From positions 1 to 27,996 of the forward strand of contig JNDT01000978.1 in assembly GCA_000697055.1 (NCBI GenBank): a stretch of 27,996 nucleotides of DNA, written 5' to 3'. Positions 10,802 through 21,833 of the stretch are shown here, piece by piece. Each line of letters opens with the position of its first letter. Positions within the stretch are counted from its first letter, which is position 1. Under the pieces are notes generated by a model. That model made no database searches, was not told where the DNA came from, and saw only the letters and a list, made by a program, of their open reading frames with translations. This stretch comes from Saksenaea vasiformis B4078 (Eukaryota; Mucoromycota; Mucoromycetes; Mucorales; Saksenaeaceae). The position numbers and the translations under genes are program-made.

Positions 10802-11745
10802 CTATTCCACAACCTGAAGTTCATTGACATACATGAAACGGGAGAAAATTACATATAACCAACGGAACCAGGCCAGTTGGCTATTATGTTGACGCATGGC
10901 CTTGTGCGTAATAAAATATATACCTGGATTTGATACAAATAACAGGGGATTGGCCTGTTTTTGCATCTTTTGAAAGTTCACAGTAAGGAGGTCCGCAATA
11001 CCAATATACTTTCGCACCAATGGAATCGAACGAAGCGTGTATAATTGAATAGGATTTTGCTCCTTGAAATATCTAACCAACAAGGAATTATACTCTGTAT
11101 CAAAGCATCAACGTGTTTACTTACTTGGCCCCATGAAAAGCAGCAATGTGATTTACATGACCAGAAACTCCATAGCCATCAAACGTAATAATCTACATAG
11201 GAATGTAAATCATTCTCTCTATGCAACCACCTTTGCGTGCTCTTACTGTGTCGATCTTGTTTTTTGTAACGTAATCCTTAAGTACATCGCTTATTACGCT
11301 AGGTGACCACTTGTTCTTCATTCCATCTTGTAACTCACTACTTATTAATCAATCCAATGCTATGTCTCAAGTACAAAACTTACGCGTGATCGAGGGACTT
11401 AACTTGCGTAGGGGGGATACCAAGGACTTGACAGCTTTTAACTAACTCTTTCTTTCGACGATCGCCTAGTCCGTCAGCATTGCCTAGAATTCATGTCAGA
11501 ATAATAAATAGCAAGTAACTGTATCTACCTGTAGACAAACACAAGACGTAGACACGCGTTTTGGAAAGACTACGGAGTGCAGCGATGGTTGGACCGAAGA
11601 ACATACATTCGTCGTCAGGATGAGCTGTGAGAATGAGAACATTGCTACTTTTAACGGGAACACGCCGCTGAAACTGGGCTAGAATATGGTAGCCGTAGTT
11701 GAGCAAAGAGGCAACAATACAAAGACTAAGAAACAATAAAAGCAT
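10802..11745 (-). CDS. GPI12: N-acetylglucosaminyl-phosphatidylinositol de-N-acetylase (PIG-L family)
   Basis: Five exons: 11745-11529, 11483-11384, 11337-11247, 11192-11125 and 11072-10802. They total 747 nt, or 248 aa, the usual length for the family. An N-terminal hydrophobic segment (about 1-23) anchors it to the ER membrane, with the catalytic domain facing the cytosol. Metal and catalytic motifs are present: AHPDDE at 41-46 (the family signature), DHAELQDGM for the usual DHPxLQDG, and TFDGYGVSGHVNH at 139-151. In the last motif Val replaces the usual Pro between the two histidines' loop residues. The C-terminus (SQLAWFRWLYVIFSRFMYVN) is family-typical. The enzyme removes the acetyl group from GlcNAc-PI, the second step of GPI-anchor synthesis. 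All five exon joins restore conserved motifs; the acceptor at 11073 was chosen over nearer AGs because only it keeps the frame. Confidence 0.93.
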
Positions 11746-14260
11746 GGACCTGGCTCCTGCAAATAGCGGTGTCTCTTTTTAGCGATTTCGAGGAATTTCT
11801 TCGGTGAAAACAGTCCACTTGGACACGACAGGTTCACGTGGAACCTGTGCGATCTATGCTAAAATGTATAAACAGTATGAGTACGTACCTATATATCTTT
11901 GTAAGAAGCATACTTTTTACAGGAAAAGACAAAAGCCATTTAGAATTTTGTAAGAGCCTCTGGGCCGCTAAAGGTGTATGTTTAATATAACAAATGTAAG
12001 TACAAAGGCGTTTCTTGGCAATTCAGGTTGTACAAATGTCTTTCTGCTTTTATACATGGAATTGGGCATTTAATCTATTTAGACAGTTCTCTTGGTGGTG
12101 CTTGCTTGCTTGCTTAAACTGTTTTTTATTCCTCTCTCTGTAAATTTTTTGCCTTCGCGCGTACTCGTTTTGATGAAACTGCCTTTGAAGACCGGTTAGT
12201 ATTCTTATTTTGACAGAAGATAAGGCAATCCACCATTGTCGCGCCAATTATGCGACATTGCTTGATTATAGCATAGCAGCTGGAATTTCAACAACGGTCG
12301 CGCTAACGTCTCGAGTCTTTTTGTGGAGTCTCGCCATGCTAACTTAGCACCGATCGTAACGCACGTATGTTCGTATTATAAAGATTTTCTGCGCTGCCAT
12401 TTTTTTAATCTTACGTGGAAGAAGGATCACGTACTTATTAGGAAGCATGCTAGTATACGACCCAACATCCGACATGAAAAAATATTGCTTTACGGGATAT
12501 GAGGATATTCCGTAGATATCACACATGAAACGAGGGACAACTAGTGCTGTCGCATCTCGAACAATTCTTACATATTCAATAGTCTGCTTAGTTGAGTATT
12601 TGACTTTTCCATCCAATAAGAAAAGATAGGACTGCCACTACGGGAAAAAATCTTAACTATTGCATAATCTTGGAAAAATCAACAAATCTTAGCAAGACCT
12701 TGGAGAAATCTGACAAAACCAGCAAAATCCAAGATTTTTCCAAGATGTTTTCCCGTAGTGTGCAGTGCTTGCGACTTACTCATTTCGCTTGATAGCAACC
12801 TGTATTCAATCCTGTTACAATGACCGGCATGCCTCTTAACGTTGTGGAACAGGCCGAGAAAGCAACAAGCGTAATATGTCTATTTCTAAGAGAAACTGAA
12901 ACCGTTTACTTGACAGCTCTGTCACCCTGTATGCGTTAGTGATGTTCAAGTCATCCGCATTTAATCTCTTGCATCATATTCGCCATCCAACGATAATACA
13001 GGCGCCCTTGTTGCTCCGAGCTAGATTCGATCGCTTAGTTATGAGCACCAAATTTACGTGCAAACCTTGCTAAACGCTTTAAAGCGTTCCAGTCATTAAA
13101 ATAATGATTACTTCTTAAGGATATAGCCTGTCCGACCAGTGACGTGCTGATCTTCGATTTCACCGCAAACTGTCAAAGCTGTCAAACAACGCACACACAG
13201 CTCTTTCCGACACCTACCTCTAGACTTTACTTGTGAATTATTTCATACACTCTAATGCAATGGCTACACCACAGCTTCAAAGAGTTATCCCGTGATATCT
13301 CTACTGGTTACCTTTCGATCAGGTTTTCCCGTGCATTTCGATGAATCTCGTTAGGTTTGATGACCCTAGATAGGACCCACGGAAGCATGCATTAACTAAC
13401 CATCAAGAGAAACCCAGTTTAAAGCGAGGTATTGTAAATAATCATCTCTGGGGACCTACCATCTCCACAAGACCAAATTCCTGAGATGTGCGTAGGCTTA
13501 CCCGATGAAGGGAAAACCGGTCAAACGAATACCTCAACCTAAGGAACATTACGTACCTCTGGAGTAATTGTCTAAGAACGCACGGTGTCACGTAGTTACA
13601 GATATCTGTCTGGGATCGCAGCAGACCCGCGCGCCCCGGCCAATTCCATCAAGCTGCAAACCAGCCAGTTAAAGCCGCGCTATAAAAAAGAGCCAGGAAG
13701 CCGCTAACCGACCTAAGGAGCCTGATAATTGAATGGACATGCGGAATATCCTAATAATTAATTGCCAAAAATTGTGTCGAGTCATTCCGGGAAGCGAAAC
13801 AGTCTAGTCCTAAGGCCGTTTGCCAGATAACCTTCCTTGAAGTTACCTATTGATGAGGTCCTCCTCCTTCAGAAACAATCTAGACAAAAGGACCAATACA
13901 TAAGAGCGAATTTGGATGTGGTATGACAACTAGAGAAACCACCTACTGGACGGTTATCAATAGAGGGATAGCAGTGTACATGGCGTTGAACCACGGCCTC
14001 GGATTGCATAATCCAGTTATCTGAGTCCCTACAATAAAAGGTCGTGTACAAAGGCACAGGGGGCTGCTATACATATTCTAGCGTACATTAAAGTAATTAA
14101 TAAGAAAGAAAAAGTAAATAAGCATAAGAGATATACCTTTGAAGAAAGAAGACCGATCGGCCAGGCAGTAAGCAGCGAAGTGGCTGAGAGCGGACTTCAA
14201 ATATATGTCGACAATTGCAACTGTGAAGCGGTAACAGATCTTTTTGTCTAGGAGAAAGCC
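11746..14260. other. 2.5-kb ORF-poor intergenic region
   Basis: This stretch holds the promoter of the PIG-L gene at its left end and that of the RPC4 gene at its right end. A MITE lies at 12636-12760. A 90-codon ORF at 12616-12344 (minus) starts just beside the MITE; I do not recognise it and it may be chance. From 12764 to about 14060 both strands are dense in stop codons. I see no rRNA, tRNA or transposase motif, though a decayed element is possible. Confidence 0.4.
12636..12760. mobile_element. 125-bp CACTA-type MITE
   Basis: The ends are inverted copies: cactacgggaaaaaatctt at the left and aagatgttttcccgtagtg at the right, with 17 of 19 positions matching. The sequence starts with CACTA and ends with TAGTG, and both sides carry the 3-bp direct repeat tgc (12633-12635 and 12761-12763). 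A terminal CACTA with a 3-bp target duplication is the hallmark of CACTA/EnSpm elements. Internally, aatcttggaaaaatc near the left end is matched by gatttttccaagatg near the right end, so most of the element can fold on itself. It encodes nothing and would need transposase in trans. Confidence 0.88.
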
Positions 14261-16045
14261 ATGTCAGATCCCGCAGATTCGTCAATAACCTCATCCTCTG
14301 TGGCCAAAAAAACACGTCGATTTGCACCTACTGTAAGGGGAAGAGGCCGCGCTAGACCTGGTGCGTCGAATGAAGAAGCACCAGCAGCAAAAACGGAATC
14401 GCCAGCTTTAGCTACAGACACTGCTGCGACGCCATCGCCTGGACCAAGCGGCGTTCCCAGAAACATTGGCCATATGCGACCAGAATCGTCAGAAGGTCGT
14501 CTTCCAAGCGTTCACGATGGTCAGAAAACGCGTGGTGGATCAGCAAAGGTTAGCGAGATCAGTGGTGTCATGGCTTTCAGTCCTAAATCGTCCTGTAGAT
14601 GAAATTTAAACCCACGATCCCGACAAAACGAAACAAAAAAGAAGTGTGCGTTGACAGAATAATAACAATTTTTGATATTTATTGTTTAATGCTTTGACAG
14701 GAGTTCATCAGTTATTGACGACGCGCTTCGGACGAATGTAAGGATGATTTCAGGAAGATAGATATCTATTAAATGGCTTTCGATAGCAATCCCGAGGCGA
14801 TCGTGGTAGAGATCGTGGAAGAGGTGGAAGAGGTCGTGGGCGAGGTCGTGGACGAGGACGAGGTATTATCGTGGAAGAAGTCACTGCTTCGGGTATCTTT
14901 TCACTTGGTCCATCGTTAGTGTGTAAGTTGCTCCTTCTTCATTTATTAGAGACTTATTTTATTGCTAGCTTCACGAGGACGTAGCGCGTACGGTGGAGGT
15001 GGTGGAGGTGGAGGCTATTCTACATATGGCAATGACGTCCACGCGAGAGCCGAAGGCGAGAGTGGTGTCGAAACAGATATGACCGTGCTATTCAGCAATG
15101 GAGCGGATGGCAATATGCCGATTGTATTTCCGCATGTATCGCGGTTGCAAACCGATGTGGATCCTATTGATCTTAGTGTCCCCAAGAAGAAGATACCATG
15201 GATTACTATGAAATCACAACCCGAAGAGAAAGCACCACCGGAGAAAAAGGAAGCGAAGGAAGAAGAAGAAAAGATTAAAGGTAAAGACTAGGTAATTTCA
15301 TATGATATAGCTGATGTGATTATATTTTTAGTGAAAGCGGAACCTGGTACCGAGTCAGCAGATAGTGTGGACGCATTCATGGATGTCGATGAAAAAGCAA
15401 AGGCCACCACCGATGAGTCTGCACCAGAAGCACCTGCGGCTGAAGAGCCTGCAACTGAAGAAGCTACATCTGAGGAGCCCACAACTGTATCACCTCCAGC
15501 TGAAGAGACTCCACGACGACAGGTTTTCATGGATGATGATGCACCTGCCCAAAATATCTTTGCTTTGGATGAGAAGGTAATTTTTCATAAAACACAAGAA
15601 TAATGACTCATGGATGATACAGGAAAGATTAGTTTCCGTTGCGGATGACGAATTGCTGTTCTTCCAACTACCGTCTATTTTACCCAAGTTTGAAGCACCT
15701 AAGGAAGAGAACGATGATATGGAGGATGTGAAAGTGGAGGAAGGAAAGGAGAGTCAATTGCCTAAAGCTGCCAAGAAGGCTACGCTGGAAGACGCCATGG
15801 CGGCACTTGATTTGGAAGACCTGCCAGAAGGCCAGATAGGCAAACTTGTTGTATACAAGAGTGGCAAGATAAAACTCAAGTTGGGAGATATCGTCATGGA
15901 CGTGAATCAAGGCATGCGATCCACTTTCCTTGAAAACGTAATGGTTGTTGACGTTGAAAGTGAAAGCAAGAAAACTATAGAATTGGGCCACATTGTACAG
16001 AAATTTGTGTGCGCGCCAGATATGGACGCATTGCTCGAAGATTAA
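14261..16045 (+). CDS. RPC53: DNA-directed RNA polymerase III subunit RPC4 (Rpc53/POLR3D)
   Basis: Seven exons: 14261-14548, 14599-14645, 14701-14737, 14787-14922, 14969-15280, 15332-15576 and 15623-16045. They total 1488 nt, or 495 aa. The N-terminus is low-complexity and basic, with GRLPSV and MKFKPTIPTKR, like the conserved N-terminal blocks of RPC4. An Arg-Gly tract (about 126-148) and a poly-Gly run follow. The middle is acidic and Pro/Glu-rich. The C-terminal RPC4 domain begins at ELLFFQLPSILPKFE (from 365) and ends with GQIGKLVVYKSGKIKLKLGD, MDVNQG and LGHIVQKFVCAPDMDALLED. In the enzyme, RPC4 pairs with RPC5 (Rpc37) in a TFIIF-like subcomplex that acts in Pol III initiation, termination and reinitiation. 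Exons 2 and 3 are short (47 and 37 nt), and the 3' end of exon 2 is the least certain junction. A poly(A)-like aataaa lies at 16058-16063. Confidence 0.93.
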
Positions 16046-16057
16046 GCAAAGAATGAT

Positions 16058-16063
16058 AATAAA
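16058..16063 (+). terminator. Possible poly(A) signal of RPC4
   Basis: An aataaa hexamer lies 13 nt after the RPC4 stop codon. It is the only such hexamer close to the gene end; its use is inferred. Confidence 0.5.
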
Positions 16064-16752
16064 TACAAAAAGGGATACAAGTACATCGTGAAGTTAGTCA
16101 GGTTACCCGTATCGATCGGTCTTATCCCGAGTTTGCAAATGTGTCACCTTGCCGTGAAGGAACAACGTGACATCAGGGACCAAATTCGTCGTTAGATTTT
16201 GTATGCATGCGTGACCATGTCAAAAATTATCTTAGCGCAGAAAAACGGTTGGTGGTCCGTGCAACATGTTGTTGACCTTGGCACCGGCTCATGTTAGAAG
16301 TGATTAGTGACCAGCCCACTATGGCAAAGAGGGCACATGAGTCGAAAGAGTAGGCCATATGTTGTTTTGGAGAGTTGTTTAAACGAACCAGTTTGGATCT
16401 TACCAAATAGGTCAAACGCAGGTGGTATCAGATTTTCTGATCCGAGGCAACATAGCACCAACCCCAGTTGTACTGTTTATTTATTGCAGTTAGGCTAATC
16501 TTACACTTGCTGGGAGCACCCTATTTGGGCAAAAAAGAATACGCCTTCGGAGCAATTTACCTGGATGGGCTACTTTTTTTTTCCTTTTTGTTTTTGGCAG
16601 GTAGCACAAATGCGGAATAATTGGATGCAAGGTATCGTTCGACCGAGGATATATTCATTAAGCGATGCAGGCAAAAGGAAAGGGGGCGGGGGAATACAGG
16701 AAATGGTCAGGAAAATAAAAACAAATGAGCGTTTTAGAATACAGGAGAGCAC
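16064..16752. other. Spacer between convergent genes RPC4 and the Vam7-like gene
   Basis: Both genes end here, so the spacer should carry two 3' UTRs. I see a T-rich run near 16574-16596 and no coding or RNA feature that I can support. Confidence 0.5.
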
Positions 16753-17901
16753 TTAGTTGATCTTAGCCAACTTCTTATCTGCAAACTTCATCTTGAGTTG
16801 AACACGACCGACGTCCACATCCAGCTCATCCATCAGTTGGTTTTGGGTCTCAAGTTCATCTCCGATGGCCAGACCTATTTGCTTTTGTCGGGATAAAAGG
16901 GCAAGGAACTGCTCGACTTGCTGATTCTGTTCTTCCATCACTTGCTGCTGGTGCTTAACCAATCCATGATTATCAAGTCCACGTGTCACTTCGGTTTCCT
17001 TTGCTTGATGTTGTTTTTGTTGTGATGCTGCCAATCCAAATGCTCTTCCAGTGGTTATATTGGCCGATAGTCTTCGGACTGGTTTGCCAAAAGGTGTCTG
17101 TTGTTCTTGTTGTTGAGGAAACCCGTAGTTATGGGAGGCATGTGACATCACGGTTCCATTAGTGTTTCCATTTGGCTTGGTTGGTGTTTTGTACAAATTA
17201 TGCTCTTGTCGTCCACTACTGACGAGTTTGAGCAGGGTGTCTTTATCATCCCGAAGCGCGTTAAGAAGGTCGTGGCGGCGACGCAACTCGCCGTCGGGCA
17301 TCAGTGCAGTTTCGTTGTTGACAAATCCTGCAAGGCCCCTGTCAAGATTAGAAAGACGGGATGAGAGAGTGATCAGCAGTTTCTTAGCATGCACGGTGCA
17401 GTTGTGCGATGCAGATATTTCATTGCGTGCAATATGTGTTCCGCGGCGATTGATCAACGACCGGATCTCCCGAGCAATACTGGTCACTTGGTTGTACTCG
17501 TCTAACCACGTCTCAGATGTGTACAAGCCCGAACCGTCTAGCGGCCGACCAGTCGGAATGGCCAGAAATTCCTTCCACACGTCAGTTTGACGCCAACGAT
17601 CGTCACGACAACTTAGAATCCCTCGCATATAGTTTTCAAGTCCTCGCCGTCTATCCTCAACCTTTTCGGGAGATGAAAACGTTGATGGAAAATACCGCTT
17701 TCCAGGAAGTTGGACTGGCGGAGGATTTTTAGGAAAAATTGTTTGGAACTGGACGTGTAGTTTGGCAAATTCGGCATAGCGTTTCCACACGTGCCAAGTA
17801 CGGACGGGTCCTTGGACCTCAACCCTATATGCGGTATGCGGCTTGGGTTGATTGCGTACCTCTGTCTCTCTCACGAAAATGGCCTGAATGACTTCGCTCA
17901 T
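16753..17901 (-). CDS. VAM7: Vam7-like vacuolar Qc-SNARE with PX domain
   Basis: One uninterrupted ORF of 382 aa, unlike its intron-rich neighbours. An N-terminal PX domain (about 1-118) has the phosphoinositide-binding features WKRYAEF and a proline loop followed by LPGKRYF, expected to bind PI3P. The middle is Gln/Asn-rich and less conserved. The C-terminus (about 312-378) is a Qc-SNARE helix: QIGLAIGDELETQNQLMDEL, then DVDVGRVQLKMKFADKKL. The central glutamine expected of the ionic layer lies in this segment. There is no transmembrane anchor, as in yeast Vam7, which is recruited to vacuoles by PX-PI3P and HOPS contacts for homotypic fusion. The gene runs in the same direction as the dehydrogenase gene upstream of it, with about 700 nt between them. 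Confidence 0.92.
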   Translation of the reverse strand: MSEVIQAIFVRETEVRNQPKPHTAYRVEVQGPVRTWHVWKRYAEFAKLHVQFQTIFPKNPPPVQLPGKRYFPSTFSSPEKVEDRRRGLENYMRGILSCRDDRWRQTDVWKEFLAIPTGRPLDGSGLYTSETWLDEYNQVTSIAREIRSLINRRGTHIARNEISASHNCTVHAKKLLITLSSRLSNLDRGLAGFVNNETALMPDGELRRRHDLLNALRDDKDTLLKLVSSGRQEHNLYKTPTKPNGNTNGTVMSHASHNYGFPQQQEQQTPFGKPVRRLSANITTGRAFGLAASQQKQHQAKETEVTRGLDNHGLVKHQQQVMEEQNQQVEQFLALLSRQKQIGLAIGDELETQNQLMDELDVDVGRVQLKMKFADKKLAKIN

Positions 17902-18595
17902 TCTGAGGTCGGAAGAAAAAGAGAAAGAGATAAGAGGGAGAGAGGGGAGAGGTAGAAAATGAAATAAAAAGGGAAAGAACGGGGAAAAGGGGACAAAAGA
18001 GGGCCAGACTCGGATACGTCATTTTACAAATACACATATACCTTGGAACGAAGCTCAGAGTAGTACAGCCTACTTCCATGTTCCAGAAAGCGGAACAGGT
18101 TACGGTAGATGCATATAGATTGTCGATTGACGCGTAGAATAGACAATGACTACGCGAATATTTTTGTTCTCATCCGTCTGTGTCATCCTAAGAAAAAGAA
18201 AAAATTGGCAACTCTCAAAGCCATTAGGTTACATTGAATTACCAAAACCTTCATTCTAATAGTATACGGTAAACACACAGGACCAATAACAAGGAAATTT
18301 AGATTTTTCGTCTATATATAAAGGATAAAAGCTGTGGGACAATGTATATTCGATAGTTTGGCGTCTCTAATGGAAAGTGCTTATCTCTTCCGTAATACCA
18401 GAAAGAGAAGGTAAGCATAGGTGTACTGCCCTTCCAAAACTCCCGACGTCAGGGAAACACATGGAAAAGACTATGTATTACAGCAAATCTTTCAACGTAT
18501 AGAACACTTTGATTTTCGACACCTATACCCACCCGACTTGGTAAGCTAGTCGGGATCAGGAAGGACCCATTTGAAACTTTAAATTCTAAAGCATG
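17902..18595. other. Intergenic region: Vam7 promoter and dehydrogenase 3' flank
   Basis: The part next to the Vam7 start (about 17905-18000) is a strongly purine-rich stretch on the + strand, so it is a pyrimidine-rich leader on the gene's strand. A possible TATA-like element (tatatata) lies at 18313-18320. Nothing else can be supported. Confidence 0.4.
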
Positions 18596-20622
18596 TCAAC
18601 AGCCGACCTGACCTCGTTTCCGTACGATTGCTCCGTGTTCTTCTTGCTCTTTGCTGGGAAATAACTTGTAAGGGTTCATGATTCCTTTTGGATCAAACAG
18701 TTCTTTAATTTTGCGCATATTTGATATCATGCAACTTGATTTCGTAAACGGTAAATAAGCAACCTATTTATGGTTCCGTAAGCATAACCAAAGGGGCCAT
18801 GAAGGACGTAGGTACCTTTGTTAAACCAATGCCGTGCTCTGCACTGCAACTGCCCTGGTATTTTGCAGTCCACTCATACACAAAATTATCAATGCGTTCC
18901 ACCAATACTTGATCATCATGAAGCGCCGGCACCCCCAGGTGCATGTTACCATCACCAACATGACCATAGCCGTATACAGCAACGATATCTTTACCAATCA
19001 ATCCTTCCGCAACGGCCCAAACGCGAGTGTCCTGCACAAGTTGATTGAGACGTGGTAGCGGTAAAGACACATCAAAATGAATGGAAGAGGGTGCGGTTTC
19101 GACTATAGCTTTGGGGAGCCTGAGCCTCCAGGACCAAAAGGAAAACCTCTAAAGCACACTATGAGAATCATGTCAACGCTATCTTATCTGTTACTTCTTC
19201 TTCATCTTTCGCAAGTTTCCCGTCCTGAATAATTCCTTCGTTTTTTAGCTTTTCCAAGAGTCTCCGTGCTTTCTGTAAACGAATCCGGGTTATTTAGACC
19301 TTCTGTTTGTTTCTTTTTTTTTTTTTTTACCGAACCTTTTCTTCAAACTCTTGATCAGTTCCTGCGGTTTCCATTACGACATATACCTCATGCTCGTCTG
19401 AGATAGGAAATATTGCACCTTCTGGTTGCTGAAGACCACGCCTCTGTACACATTGGAGGGAATCACGATCTAGCATTTCAAACGCCGCCAAGGTCTCTGG
19501 GAGCTCTTGTCTGGCGTACGCGTATGCCCGAACGACATCTTCAAAAGTGGCAAATGCAAATAGGAAAACCTGTACGCCGCTGCGGATCCTTGCAGTGGAC
19601 ATAGATACACCTGTGACCAGACCAAGTGTGCCTTCGGAACCAATAAACATATTTTTCATGGCATAGCCTGTGTTGTCTTTCCGCAATGTGGTCAGGTTAT
19701 CAATAATGCTGCCATCAGGCAATACCTTTTTATCAATATAGCATAAATAAATAGCGTACTTTTTTTGAAAACCTCACATGTTTATAAAACAAAATGACTT
19801 ACCACTTCAAGGCCCATGACACTCCCATGCAAATTGCCAAACTGCATCTGCCGAATGCCACCTGCATTAGTTGAGACGTTCCCTCCAATACAACAAAGGT
19901 GACGTGACGGCAAGTCCAATGGTACCTTTTGTATATCATAAAATTTATGTCCTAAAGACGGTAAGTTTTTACCTGATAGCCATACTTGGCGAGATGATGA
20001 TCCAGATCTTGTAACACGCACCCAGCATCACAAACTAAGTCCCCTGGTTCACGTGCTTATGTAAATTTCTCGCTGTCTTTCACAGGTTGTTGTACTTTAC
20101 CTCGCAGCGTATCAAATGATCGAATTTTGTTCATTTTCTTTGTGCTGATAATGATTTCATCAAACACTGGCACAGATCCTATTCTCTTTCGGTTCAGTTG
20201 TAAGCATTCAGGAGAGCGCTATACCTCCTGAAGCACTTGTGTTGCCACTTTGAGGGACCACAGCAATATCGTTATCGTTACAATATTTCAGAATAGATGC
20301 GACTTGCTCGGTTGACTCGGGCGTTAAGATGACTGGCGGAGAACCGCGAACGGTATTGTACCAATCTGTGGACATCCTGTGGTATTCGGCATCCGATGTG
20401 GTTTGTTTTTCCAAAACGTTATGTGTGCCTATAGCGTTCTTGAAGTACTCGATGTCTTGGTCGTCGACCTAGCCGTCGGTGAAGATATCTAAGTTTTCTT
20501 GTAGGTTACTTGAGGCTTCGTTTACCAACCTGCTTAAAGGACGTGCTGCGCTTGATGTGTTTCAATTTATCGGCAGTTAACTCGGTTATTTGGAAACCGT
20601 GGTTTTCAGATGCTACAGTCAT
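18596..20622 (-). CDS. D-2-hydroxyglutarate dehydrogenase family FAD flavoprotein, active site altered
   Basis: Nine exons: 20622-20530, 20468-20225, 20178-20101, 20043-19973, 19925-19803, 19725-19331, 19261-19195, 19148-18816 and 18763-18596. They total 1572 nt, or 523 aa. Family motifs are clear: [13 protein letters not shown], then a FAD loop at 103-113 reading [11 protein letters not shown] where PQGGNTGLVGG is usual, [34 protein letters not shown] (176-187), [40 protein letters not shown] (417-427), [10 protein letters not shown] and [13 protein letters not shown]. The TNAGGIR/HGSV block groups it with Dld2/Dld3/D2HGDH rather than D-lactate dehydrogenase. The metal residues fit H420, H427 and E461. 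Two expected substrate-site residues differ: IHFD for YKYD, and Gly for Asn after the second His. No clear mitochondrial presequence precedes the chosen ATG, so an upstream exon may be missing, or the protein may be cytosolic. Confidence 0.87.
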
Positions 20623-21134
20623 GCCAAAGAAAGGTTCGTTTTGCACTTCGTTCACTACTGCCCATTAAATATCGTAATCAAAGCAGAACTCCGACAAAAT
20701 GTAACCATCAACTGGTCAACCTAAAACTGATATATCCACCTAAACATCAAAATCTTCTCATAGAACTATGACATAAAATATGTTCCGTGCGCGCATGATT
20801 CGATTGCATGCATTACCAAACACATTTAAGGACAACAGCTTCAAGCTATGTCTATCACAGCCCATTGTGCCCTTCAACCAATCAAATCGTTTGCATATTC
20901 GTAATTGAGATGAGAGACTCTCCCATCTTTTAAGCCTATCATCCATATTCGTTTAGCACAGTATCGCGTTTAAACATTGATGGCTGATACACGTGCTATA
21001 ACAAAATTTTATGGTATCCAAGTGGAACTGCTTCATTATTTACAGATTACAGGGAGGAAGAAATCGTGAAGAGTAGTAAATGGTTAAGCCATGCTGAATT
21101 TTGCTGTCTCATATTTGCTCTATCTATAGTGCTC
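20623..21134. other. Divergent intergenic region
   Basis: It separates the minus-strand dehydrogenase from the plus-strand small ORF and should hold both promoters. A 28-codon ORF begins at 20979 (MADTRAITKFYGIQVELLHY) and could be a 5' exon of the gene that follows, but I could not find a join that convinces me. Confidence 0.35.
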
Positions 21135-21449
21135 ATGTCTGAAAGAAAGCGCTCTACTAATTTTCTAGAAGAAGAGGAGACGTGGTCGTTAGTAGAACAA
21201 GTTATACGAACACACAATAAAATTCATTCAATAAGCAATATTCACGAGTCTCTTGCTAGTTTACGACTAAAAATGAGAGACACAGCTGGCAGGCTACACG
21301 ATGAACCTACTATCTGTGTAACCAGCATTCTTATCTTTTATGACAAACTACATTTCAGCCTAGAAACTGTAAGTGGAAGATTTCGTAGAGGCAACGAATT
21401 GAGGTCAATATCTGTGTTCCATTATCGTTGGCAGAACCTATCGCTATGA
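21135..21449 (+). CDS. Hypothetical protein, 104 aa
   Basis: The ORF begins at the first ATG in its frame (MSERKRSTNFLEEEETWSLV) and ends at a TGA. The frame stays open without a stop for some 70 nt upstream, with a hydrophobic stretch there, so the true 5' end may be an upstream exon. The protein is basic overall, with an acidic EEEE patch near residue 12 and predicted helices. I do not recognise a family. Codon use and length do not rule out a chance ORF or a gene remnant. It lies 385 nt before another plus-strand orphan. Confidence 0.35.
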   Translation: MSERKRSTNFLEEEETWSLVEQVIRTHNKIHSISNIHESLASLRLKMRDTAGRLHDEPTICVTSILIFYDKLHFSLETVSGRFRRGNELRSISVFHYRWQNLSL

Positions 21450-21833
21450 ATTTTCCTCAAACGTCATGTTGGGCCTATTGGAAATGTCTATGGATCGATC
21501 TATCATTATTAACATTGCCCAAATATTGTATAATTGTCTTTAAAAAGAACTAATGAAGTGAATATCACTTGAAAGCGTGCAAGGGGGATTAAATAGAGAA
21601 ACAAGGCTATAATGCTAGTGAATCAGATTATGTAAGTTTGAAAATAGACGTATTTTTTTTAAAAAAAAATTCCATGATAGGATGATTTTTTGCACATGTA
21701 TAGCTTAGCCTGAGTTTGGGTGGTTGAGTCGGCATAAGGTGGCGCCTCCTTTTTCTTTTGGGACTATTGGTGTACCTGTGGTACAGAGTACATAAAGGAG
21801 CAAAGCTGCTCAGCTCTCTTCCACAAACGAATC

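Noticed and set aside
11015..11050. tRNA B-box-like sequence on the minus strand (cgttcgattcc)
   Set aside because: It lies within the last coding exon of the PIG-L gene, and no A box or cloverleaf surrounds it.
12344..12616. 90-codon minus-strand ORF beside the MITE
   Set aside because: No recognisable motif, no splice partners and no neighbouring conserved coding. It is kept only as a remark in the intergenic entry.
13621..13860. Possible rRNA-like fragment
   Set aside because: Compared by eye with fungal SSU and LSU conserved blocks on both strands; no run of matches was found.
18596..20622. Dehydrogenase locus as a pseudogene
   Set aside because: Apparent frame breaks are all explained by GT-AG introns of 46-77 nt whose removal restores conserved motifs. 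I found no internal stop in the joined frame.
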